The translations under genes and the position numbers were made by a program. Of a DNA stretch of 64,000 nt, positions 55,801 through 64,000 are shown one piece after another. The notes under the pieces were generated by a model. The model ran no database searches. It was not told the origin of the DNA and worked only from the letters and a program-made list of their open reading frames with translations. The stretch comes from Aricia agestis (Eukaryota; Arthropoda; Insecta; Lepidoptera; Lycaenidae): positions 5,022,001-5,086,000 of the forward strand of contig NC_056408.1 in the NCBI RefSeq assembly GCF_905147365.1. The letters are read 5' to 3'. Position 1 is the first letter of the stretch. Every line of letters begins with the position of its first letter.

Positions 55801-56765
55801 TGCTTTTCGATTTTCCTCTTCTTATATCATTATTTATTTTTACAGTGAACCTTATTATTAAACAATCAATAGACAAAAGCCACAAAGAATCCTTTCAGTC
55901 CCGAATATGCCGTGAATTTAAAGTCAATCACAATTAAAATAATTATACTTTAAAACTCCGAAATGTACGAAACAATACGTCTATTAACATTGTCAAAATG
56001 TTTCTCGCCTTGTTGAATAATTTAAACAGGGAAGTTTTGTGAATGTGAACATTAAAGTTGCAACAAAGTTTTAATTGTGAGTAGGTACTACCGAGTTAAG
56101 TATCTTGATGATCTGAGAAAATATCTAACGTTAATTTAAGAAATTTAAAATCAATCCCTGATTCAAAAATAAGTAGATCAAACCCAAATTTTTCAGTACT
56201 GAGCGGGCTGACGATGATGAACCATAGCTACGAACACTTTCGATAATTTCAGTTTTTTTTTTTCATTTCAATTCGTCCATCGTAGGTATCGCAGATACAA
56301 CAGATTTTCAATTGTTATGTTGGCAGCCGGCTGCCGCTTGGGGCTTGATAGGTTAAACAAAAAAAAAACTAAATTAAAATCGGTCCACTCGTTTGGACGC
56401 TACGGTACTATTGACAGACAGACAGACAGACAAACACGTCAAACTTATAACACCCCCCTTTTTTGTTTAAAAAATATTAACAATACCTAAGCTCCCTATC
56501 TTTCATAGTCTCAGTATTTAAACCACAGAGGGCTCATATTTCCAAAGGGATGGGCTTAGTCTCTGATACCACTTTTAGAACCTTACTAGAGTGAAAGTGA
56601 CACGATTAAGCTAATCATTTATAGCAGCTGTATAATAAATAACACTTCCTGTTTAATTTAGGGCATGTCTAGTAATATCATCGCACTGAATGTTTCTAAT
56701 TCATCTTGAATAGCTGCTGAACAGATATCGACCAAAGGTATGATACTAGCTAAAGCTCTGGATTT
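55801..56765. other. Unassigned DNA
   Basis: At 56330-56460 gcttggggcttgataggtta, aatcggtccactcgtttgga and a gaca-repeat look like a fragment of a dispersed repeat. No ends visible. Confidence 0.35.
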
Positions 56766-56893
56766 GGGTCAATTTAGACCGCAACATGACGCGTAGATGC
56801 AATTACTAAATTTGTTTTGACAGATTTACAAGACATCTCAGTTCAGTACAAAAGGAATGCATCTACGCGTCGCGTGGCGGTTTGAATTGACCC
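56766..56893. mobile_element. MITE family C, copy 2
   Basis: gggtcaatttagaccgcaac ... gtggcggtttgaattgaccc, as at 13645-13777. Confidence 0.8.
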
Positions 56894-57439
56894 TTAGGCT
56901 ACTTTTTACCCTAAAAAAGAATAGTGTCTACAGTAACTTGCTTGTGTCCAACGCCACTATAACTACTTTACATACCGACTTAAGAAAACCCAAATCTTGT
57001 GGTGTCAAATAAATTCTAAGGCATCCAGTGACCTCCATTCGGTGGACACATTAAGGGAACATAATTTCACTAATGGAGCATTTACACATGTCGACAAAAA
57101 CCCGGATCCTTTGTCGTTGTAATACGACCATGTTTCATGTATGATTTAAGTGTCACCAGGGAGGGCGTTTTGTTTCGCGTTCTTTTATGAAAAGGCCCAA
57201 GCACGATTGACAACAAAGTATTCGAGTAAAAAGTGTATAAAAATCACTTTTTTGGCTGTTATATTACATTAATGTAGTTTCGAATGTATTAAGTTTGATT
57301 TCATTATTGGGGATCGCCTTAATTTAATTTTAAAATATTGACCGCGTTATAACATAAAGATGTAAGCTAAATTATAATTACTGCTTATAAAATGTAATTT
57401 TTGTTCTTTATTTTTAGTAACCGATTATTTTTCTTTTAA
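56894..57439. other. Unassigned DNA
   Basis: Nothing recognised. Confidence 0.4.
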
Positions 57440-58332
57440 TCCTACTAATATTATAAAGCCGAAAGTATGTGAGTTTGTGAGTTTGTATGTTTGTTACTTC
57501 TTCACGCTTAAACGGCTGGACCGATTTCGACAAAATTTTACAAGGAGGTAGCTGACATCCTGGATTAACACATAGGCTACATTTTTAACCGACTTTCATA
57601 ATGGAGGAGATGTTATGATTGTTTTCATTGGGCTGAGCCCCCCCAAACCCCCCCCCCCTCTCCTCCTGGAACTGGTGCTTTTAACCTGGAAATGGTATCG
57701 CTTCGTTAGTGCTGAGTTTTAATTATCCTTTTTAGAAACAAACTGAGTAATTGATTATAAAAGTGAATTTATTCTAACCTAATCTCTACATACGGATTTC
57801 GAGTGTCATTTGAATAATAGGCTTTCGTCCTGTCTCCTACGTATAACTGCGCTGCAGCCTCAAAAAGATTGGAAACTCCTGATACACTCTAATATAGCTT
57901 TCCTGGGTTAAGATTTTTTTTTATTGGATCAGTAGTTAATGAGATTAGCACGTTCAAACAAACAAACTCTTCAGGTTTATAATATTAGTATAGATGTGCC
58001 GCCCGTCCGTCCCGTCCTTCGTTTCACAGTCCTTTACAGTTTACACTGCGAAATGTTGGAAATCGTTTCACAGACAGCGAAGTTAATCATAAATCATAAA
58101 AAATCACATCTGAACATTAAACATATATTTTTATCTCCTTCGTTTTGGAAGTCGGTTAAAAACAATAGCATATGACAAGTTAATCAACTTCCATCCCTCA
58201 GTCATCAAAAATTGATGTTTCCGATGATCAAACTCAATTCATTTTGTCTCTAATTACCAATAACGATTTACTTATTAATACACAATTTAGTTTACCTAAT
58301 AAATCGCGGGTAACACCGCGGGGCACAGCTAG
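57440..58332 (+). mobile_element. Helitron-like element, complete ends, composite interior
   Basis: A|TCCTACTAATATTATAAAGC ... gcggggcacagCTAG|T. A GC-rich stem (cgcgg, loop gtaaca, ccgcg) lies just before the end, the usual Helitron 3' hairpin. The interior carries an inverted pair (aaccgactttcataatggag at 57588 and ctccttcgttttggaagtcg at 58136) and the start of another Helitron-like unit in reverse (about 57930-57994). No Rep/helicase gene. Confidence 0.85.
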
Positions 58333-58545
58333 TTAAGTACATAATTTTTGTAACAATTAATATACATCACATTGTGAACGTCAAAATACAATGCAGAGCC
58401 AAAACAATGCAATAGGCCCAAAATGTAAGATATAAGATGAAACAATTTTGATAATGGACTCCCTTAAGAGCCCTTGTTCACTGGAACATACGATAGCGCT
58501 GCGAGTTTCTGGTTGGGATCAAATTGGTGGCAAATCGGACGTGTA

Positions 58546-58728
58546 AGTGTCACACCATGTCGAAGTTCTACGGCGGAATTTCGGTATGATTAGGCCAGCA
58601 ATGTCAAACGCATACAATATAACGCGACAGAATTTTGGCATGGTGTGTCATCGGTAATTTAAAATACATTGCAGGCGGAATCATGCCGAACTTCTGCCAC
58701 GGAACTTCGGCATGGTGTGTTTAGACAC
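58546..58728. mobile_element. MITE family T, copy 5
   Basis: agtgtcacaccatgtcgaag ... catggtgtgtttagacac. The left end is mutated; interior tttggcatggtgtgtcatcg is conserved. Confidence 0.8.
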
Positions 58729-59406
58729 TTAGTTTTAAGTATTACGACGCGTTTTCTGCGAGCTGAATCCACACACGCAGAAAACGCGTACGTCTGAAAG
58801 CACTCTTACAAATAAGCAAACCTTTAAAATATAGAATATGTTACAATACGCTCTATAATAAATACTGTTGCTGACAATGACAACTATATGTTGCTTGTGA
58901 ATCGTCATTTTTTTTGGGTCTACCTAAAAAAAAACTTTTTTTCTGAGACTTATGTTAAGAAAGTAACTCTAAACTAAACAGCAATTTTTTTACACATTTT
59001 ATTAGTAGAATTGGGTTAATGTCTAGCTGGTGTCGCCATTACAGTACACAAAATTTTACACAGGCTACAAAACTTCTGCGTCGTAAAGTCAGTCAGTGAG
59101 CAACTTCCCTTATTCTGTATTTAAATCATGGCGTCGACGGCGTGATAATATAATGCGAAATGGGATGCTTTATATAATTGACTTGTATTACGCGTATGAC
59201 ACATCAGCATAATGAACAATTATTTTTGATACCTCTCACACATTTAAATTTAGATTTTGACGCTTTTGTCCTTATAAAGCTTATACCATAATGTTTTGGC
59301 ACGTGGGACGTGGCTGAATTATAGTCTAAACGGCGTATCGTGACACAGAACTTCAGAAAAAATGTCGTATGAAATTCTGTGCCTCGTCTCGTCTTTATGA
59401 TTATAC
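58729..59406. other. Unassigned DNA with one hairpin
   Basis: cgcgttttctgcg ... cgcagaaaacgcg (58749-58789) is a perfect 13-bp hairpin. Otherwise nothing recognised. Confidence 0.4.
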
Positions 59407-59541
59407 AGGGTAAAACAAAACATAGTAATAAAACTTTAGGGTGTGTATGTGTCCCATAAATAGAGTTCAGTGTGAAAGTAGCAGTGCTGAAAGAGCAATT
59501 TTTTGTGATTTGTATGGGCAAGCGCCCGTGTGTCATGGACT
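59407..59541 (+). mobile_element. Long-TIR MITE family A, half copy
   Basis: cagggtaaaacaaaacatag, gttcagtgtgaaagtagcag, gtatgggcaagcgcccgtg. Second arm missing. Confidence 0.75.
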
Positions 59542-59687
59542 TTCACACACAAACGTAAAAAACTTAATTACGTGTTGTTGCTAGCCTATCAGTGACAACG
59601 ATATCAAATCAATGATAGCCACTTTGCGTTCACGGATTGCTCTCGAGTCTCGACTAGTAATAATATTTGAACAATTTTACACTATAC

Positions 59688-59943
59688 GTGTGTTTGTGTA
59701 AACACCGTTATCCTTGAAACCATCAAATGAGACCGTCAAAATGAACAACTTTTTCTATGAGACCAATTATACTGGGAACTCAAAAAAAAAATGCCGTCTT
59801 CATACCTATACGGATGCCCGGTTTGGCAATTTGTATGGGTATGAATTTTTTTGAGTTCCCAGCATTGTTCTCATAGATAAAGTTGTTCATTTTGACGGTC
59901 TCATTTGATGGTTTCAAGGATAACGGTGTTTACACAAACACAC
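59688..59943. mobile_element. Foldback element with about 100-bp arms
   Basis: gtgtgtttgtgtaaacaccg, then ttatccttgaaaccatcaaa, gaccgtcaaaatgaacaact; all inverted on the right up to 59943. Loop of about 55 bp. Near-perfect arms. Confidence 0.92.
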
Positions 59944-59951
59944 TGTATATT

Positions 59952-60891
59952 AGGGTGTGTCATTTTTTCCAACTTTTGATTTTTTACATGTAATAGTTTT
60001 CAAAAGTTGTATTTGTCCATAAAAATAATAACTGCATTTATTTTTTTTACTTAAATTTACGTTTTTGGCTTTTTTTACTATTTGCAATTAGAAAAATAAA
60101 AACAACGGACTGTTTTAATATTATTAACAATGTAAAGAATGTCTAAAAAATATTTTAGACGTTATACAACTGTTTCTTTATATTTTATACTTACATACCC
60201 GCGCCCTGTTTTTATTTGACCTCATTCGACTGCTACAGTTTCGACTAAGTGGTATTTTTCAGTTATCTGAGTGGTTCAATTGTGATTTGTGAGCTAAAGA
60301 ATAGATAGGAATTAGTAATTCGTTTCGTTTAATTTGATAAAACGATTAAAATCACTTCAAAACCTAAGATAGAAACGAGAGGGCAAACTAAATTACTATA
60401 GAGTTATGAAAAGATATACCGTCGCATACAAGTAGAAGAGCATGTAATAATGGTACAAAAACTAGGTTTAATTTTTCTGGGGCATGCAACTTATTCATCA
60501 GAATCTCCGAAGGTAGTTTCGGAAGCTATTATTTTATATTTGGCGAAAATCGACTAAATTGGATTTGTTGAACGCAGCCGGCTGTAATTTTGCCTTATGT
60601 TTAAAATACTTCTCTATAATTTAATGGATTAAAATTATTTTTTTTGCTTTCTTTAATGTATTAACATATATTTGTAACTGATAAAAAATAATATTTATCA
60701 CCTTAACCGACTTAAAAAAAATAGGGCAAAAATTATTTTTTTGATATTTCAAGACACTTGAGCGAGCCAAAAGTAAAAGAAATATATAACTTTTATAACA
60801 TATACATAATCATATAAGTCCAAGGCAACTTTTGATTCCTAATACGTAAAGAAATTAAAAAAAAAATCGCCCATACAACGTGACACGCCCT
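59952..60891. mobile_element. 940-bp TIR element with 10-bp flanking duplication
   Basis: Ends AGGGTGTGTCA and TGACACGCCCT, inverted with one mismatch. The decamer actgtatatt lies on both sides (59942-59951 and 60892-60901). The interior is AT-rich with no long frame. A 10-bp duplication would fit Mutator-like transposition, but the TIR is short, so the superfamily is open. Confidence 0.7.
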
Positions 60892-60946
60892 ACTGTATAT
60901 TAAGGAATTTTCATAGAAAATAAATAAACAACGTTAGAAGTTTATA

Positions 60947-60952
60947 TTTATT
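60947..60952 (-). terminator. Poly(A) signal AATAAA of the TIL gene
   Basis: Minus-strand AATAAA about 70 bases after the stop codon, followed by a T-rich stretch (gttgtttatttattttc) that fits a cleavage region near 60925-60938. Confidence 0.65.
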
Positions 60953-61022
60953 TACAATTGATACCATTAACAATCATTTTGTGTCGATATTGTCGATTCG
61001 GTGAACGGAAACTCAGCACAAG

Positions 61023-62335
61023 TTCTGTAAAAAACAACTTCTATATTAATTTTCTAAAAATTAACTAAACTTACTTTTATATTTAAGTCAAGGAATTTAC
61101 ATTCTACCCAAAAAAGTATTTTTACGTCTTCAAACGGAACCTAGGAAAAAAATCCACTTCCAATATTTTAGCCCCTCCTTTTTTGACGACCTCTGTGGCT
61201 CAGTGGTTGAGCCCATAGCGTTCAAGCCGGGAGCCGCGGCTTCGAATCCCGCCGACGGAACAAAAAGTTTGCAATGTTCCTGGGTCATGGCTATGTATTA
61301 AATATATTGTTTCCGTCCCACTGGGTTATGAGAGTAAAGGGATAGAGAGTGCTCTTGTGTACTGCGCACACACTTGGGCACTATAAAATTACTCCTGCGC
61401 TGGCCTGGCTTCAATGAAACCGGCCACCGTCACCGAAACCGGTGTGGGGAGTATTATTATTATTAGTATTATTATTATATATTGTATCGTATAATAAAAA
61501 TCTTAAATATTATATTTCCGTTGTCTGGTGAGTGGTGCCCGTAACACAAGTCCTTCATCTAGACTTAGCACGGAGCCAGACTGACGTGGCGTGAAGCGTC
61601 CATAGATATCTAATCTATGGTAGTACCGTAGTAAATCTATAGTATTTGTGCGTGAACTCCTCCAAAACGACTCAACCGATTTTAATGAAATTTGGTATGT
61701 ACATTCGTTAGGCCTGAGAATAGGTTTTTATTTACTTTTTATATTGATACTAGAAATAATTAATGTAGCAAAACAACCTTTGCCAGATCAGCTAGTTATT
61801 GTAATATCGGTACAAAAATACTTACAGCACTTATCTTCCAGCACACACACACCGTCGCCGTTCCGGAGATATCCATCTACACACTCGCAGCTGGGCTTAT
61901 AGCAGTCGGGAGAGATGTTGGGGCACGGAGGGGGGTTCACCAGGTCCGCGCAGGTCTTCTGGCAGACCTCCAGGTTGCACTTGAAATACTTCTCGTTGGC
62001 GGAACAATCTGAGGAATAAAGTTGCCCTACGTCATTTGGTTGGGTTATGTCATTTCATGTTAGCCGCTAGCAGTCGGCTGGTTTAGACGCCACTAACTAG
62101 AGTAGGTCCGCCATCTGCCTATGAATCAACTTCTCTGATAGTATCTATTCCATCAGACACCGACGTAGAGAGGTTGCAGTAGAGAGAAAACATAACCTTT
62201 TTACATGACTGCGAAGGGTCATGTAAAAAGGTTATCATGTTTTTAAGACTCACCAAACGGCTTCTGCTCAACCGGTGATGTGACCACAAAAGCAACCGCC
62301 AAGACCACAAAAACGAAAACCAGTTTAGTATCCAT
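61023..62335 (-). CDS. Secreted TIL-domain (ten-cysteine) serine protease inhibitor-like protein, 88 aa
   Basis: Three exons: 62335-62254, 62008-61826 and 61024-61023 (stop only). Exon 1 gives Met plus a hydrophobic signal peptide (MDTKLVFVFVVLAVAFVVTS), donor gtgagt, phase 1. Exon 2 (acceptor ttcctcag, donor gtaagt) encodes one domain with cysteines at residues 29, 38, 43, 47, 56, 63, 68, 70, 82 and 88, including SCECVDGYLRNGDGVC. This is the spacing of trypsin-inhibitor-like (Ascaris-type) domains, which fold by five disulfides. It ends TGC T; exon 3 (acceptor gttttttacag) supplies AA, giving TAA right after the last cysteine. Known of the family: small secreted inhibitors of serine or metalloproteases in haemolymph, silk or saliva. 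The exact target is not predictable; the presumed reactive loop is CPNISPDC. Exon 3 is inferred from splice site, stop and poly(A) signal. Confidence 0.85.
61185..61610 (+). mobile_element. SINE S1 in intron 2 of the TIL gene, split by an S2 fragment
   Basis: Head ctctgtggctcagtggttga and cggcttcgaatcccgccga, body to ctatgtattaaatatattg, then resumption at tatcgtataataaaaatc and end at gaagcgtccatagatat. Confidence 0.88.
61310..61476 (+). mobile_element. 5'-truncated SINE S2 nested in SINE S1
   Basis: tttccgtcccactgggttat ... accggtgtggggagtattatt. Target duplication atatattg at 61302-61309 and 61477-61484. Confidence 0.88.
61612..61795 (+). mobile_element. Helitron-like element (H2) in intron 2 of the TIL gene
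   Basis: gtgcgtgaactcctccaaaa, cgactcaaccgattttaatg, cctgagaataggtttttatt and end agatcagCTAG|T, 30 bp from the exon 2 donor. 5' end unclear. Confidence 0.7.
62190..62236. repeat. Hairpin in intron 1 of the TIL gene
   Basis: ataacctttttacatgac, loop tgcgaag, inverse gtcatgtaaaaaggttat. Perfect 18-bp arms. Confidence 0.9.
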
Positions 62336-62356
62336 GTTCACTGCTGGATCGACTAT

Positions 62357-62389
62357 GACTGAACAACAGACCAGTTATCCTTATTTATA
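62357..62389 (-). promoter_or_regulatory. Core promoter of the TIL gene
   Basis: Minus-strand TATAAATA (62382-62389) and initiator TCAGTC (62357-62362) about 27 bp downstream, the standard arthropod TATA-Inr layout. Predicted start near 62360 leaves a leader of about 25 bases before the ATG at 62335. Confidence 0.8.
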
Positions 62390-62529
62390 TCCCATGCCTG
62401 TTTATGTTATGTGTGTTCTGAAACTCTAAACAGTGCACTATTTAGTGTGATCGGACATCTAGTAATACCCATTAAATCTCGTCAAATTCAAATATTATTT
62501 TGAATCTTATACTGATGAAAAGCACCATA

Positions 62530-62815
62530 GTCAGGGTTCCCTAGATTTTTTTTTTTATTGCTATCAAGCTAATTTTTTGTGAGTAGCTTTATTTTGATAA
62601 GACGAACAACATTTTTATTTGCGAAAAATCTTGAAAGTGGTAGCTAACAGAGATAGAAAGGATTTCATACTTTGGTTTCATGGTCCTTTCTATCTCTGTT
62701 AGCTACCACTTTCAAGATTTTTCGCAGATAAACATGTTGTTCGTCTTATCAAAATGAAGCAACTCACAAAAATTTTGCTTGATAGTAATAAAAAAAAAAT
62801 CTAGGGAACCCTGAC
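62530..62815. mobile_element. Foldback MITE with TA duplication, upstream of the TIL gene
   Basis: gtcagggttccctagatttt at left is the inverse of the right end. Arms of about 120 bp (gctaacagagatagaaagga etc.) with a short centre at about 62672. TA at 62528-62529 and 62816-62817 fits Tc1/mariner-type insertion. Only 140 bp from the TIL promoter. Half copy at 3283-3422. Confidence 0.92.
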
Positions 62816-62817
62816 TA

Positions 62818-63478
62818 CCAATAAGAAAAAATATAATTAAACAGTTTATCAAACCGAGCTGAGTTACCGTATAAAATAAACATGTTGATAAGCATTAGAG
62901 ATATTATTATAAAATATCGTCAGTATGGGTCATTATTAATTATTATTATTAGGTATAATTATTATCTGTGCACAGACTTCAAGGGCATAATATTGATTGG
63001 ATCAGTGTGTTGATGTCATGTTGTGCGGTATGCTAATTATTATTATTATGGGGAAGACCAGAGAGACCACTAATTTCTATACCTATTGTTAGAATTTAAT
63101 AACTTTGGATTTTACAGGCGCAGCCTTTTCCCAATAACTATGACTATGGTCAATGGTGTAGCCCTGATATATTAATAAATATGATATTATGTACTTTCAT
63201 ATTGCCAAGTTAAAGTACTGATCTAAGTTTGGGTGCGCGTAACTATAAGATCCCTCAGCGAAACTGAACGAGAGAATCGACGCTTTATATCAATAACCAG
63301 CTCTGGATTTTTGTATAGGCAGTAAAGTCTATGGCCTAACATGGGCGGCAGCGTCCTATGGTGTCCTAGGATTGCGGCACAGTTCGTACATACGGGCGAC
63401 AAATTAAAGTGGCTTAAGGTGCCGGGCGGCGGGCGACATGAAGCAAGCGCAGACGACGTGTCGTCGCGACACTACTGG
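62818..63478. other. Unassigned DNA
   Basis: Short (ATT)n runs. From 63340 a GC-rich patch (gtgccgggcggcgggcgaca, cgacgtgtcgtcgcgaca) with no coding evidence. Confidence 0.4.
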
Positions 63479-63480
63479 CT

Positions 63481-64000
63481 TAAGAGGAGTCCACACCGCC
63501 CTTTTTTCCATACAAACGTTGTTCCCTGTTTCCTCCCTGGATAATGCTAGTAGAGTTATAATTTTTTTCCTGTATATCTACGGCCACTAATACAATGTCC
63601 CTATGTTTTCTTTTTTTTCATAATGTAATTATTAAATAAGATATGAACGTTCAAAAACCCAAAAAAATGGCCAGATTTTCCGCTATGTTGAAACATCCAG
63701 AAAACAGATTTGGCTAGATTATACAAAAAAAAAACATAGGAACACAGCTCAAGCCTTTCTTTAATCTTTAAAAAAGTACTGAAATCGGTTAAGAGGATTC
63801 CACACCGCCATTTTTTCCATACAAACGTTGTCCCCTGTTTCCTCCCTGGATAATGCTAGTAGAGTTATAATTTTTTTCCTGAATATCTACGGCCACTAAT
63901 ACAATGTCCCTATGTTTTCTTTTTTTTTCATAATTTAATTATTAAATAAGATATGAACGTTCAAAAACCCAAAAAAATGGCCAGATTTTCCACTGTGTTC
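63481..64000 (+). repeat. 309-bp tandem repeat, running off the window
   Basis: taagaggagtccacaccgcc (63481) recurs at 63790 as taagaggattccacaccgcc, and the following roughly 210 bp match closely (gtttcctccctggataatgc, tatctacggccactaataca, aaaaaaatggccagattttc). Two copies seen; more probably follow. Confidence 0.9.

Noticed and set aside
62119..62310. 63-codon minus-strand frame over the TIL gene start
   Set aside because: Out of frame with the signal peptide and runs through intron 1.

Overview
The window is nuclear DNA from an insect, most likely a moth or butterfly. It is AT-rich and intron-like, with almost no long open reading frames. It is packed with repeat types typical of lepidopteran genomes: tRNA-derived SINEs, GC-rich A-tailed retroposons, Helitron-like elements ending CTAG|T, many small inverted-repeat (MITE) families, and broken RTE, R1 and CR1-type retrotransposons. 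The order is inferred from repeat style and the arthropod promoter layout (TATA box plus TCAGT initiator), not from a database match. There is no bacterial operon, CRISPR array or phage.

Two host genes can be argued for. At the right end, on the minus strand, a three-exon gene (about 60930-62360) encodes a secreted 88-residue ten-cysteine protein of the trypsin-inhibitor-like (TIL) family. Its promoter, signal peptide, two introns and poly(A) signal are all visible, and its stop codon is split across the last intron. Near the left end, on the plus strand, short protein-like exons with mostly compatible splice phases run from 5516 to 9928. They suggest an uncharacterised multi-exon gene, possibly already broken: a SINE sits in one exon and one junction does not work.

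Layout. 1-5.5 kb: Helitron remnant, AT microsatellites, MITEs. 5.5-10 kb: candidate gene, its introns filled by a hAT MITE, two retroposons and a foldback. 10-16.4 kb: a SINE split by another retroposon, MITEs, and an R1-like 3' end. 16.6-19.3 kb: RTE retrotransposon with a tandem duplication of its polymerase active-site segment. 19.5-27 kb: Helitrons, three hAT MITEs with visible 8-bp target duplications, other MITEs. 27.5-28.4 kb: gag-like retroposon ORF. 28.8-43 kb: SINEs, Helitrons, MITEs. 43.6-47.8 kb: one foldback DNA transposon into which three different retrotransposons have inserted. 48-51.3 kb: little recognisable. 51.3-59 kb: MITEs (one inside another of its own family), retroposons, a solo LTR, a complete Helitron-like element. 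59.7-62.8 kb: large foldbacks, a 940-bp TIR element and the TIL gene. 63.5-64 kb: a 309-bp tandem repeat running off the edge.

Most of the DNA is therefore transposon sediment around two possible genes. The nested insertions give a relative insertion order. All positions and motifs were read by eye; family names are given only as far as motifs allow.
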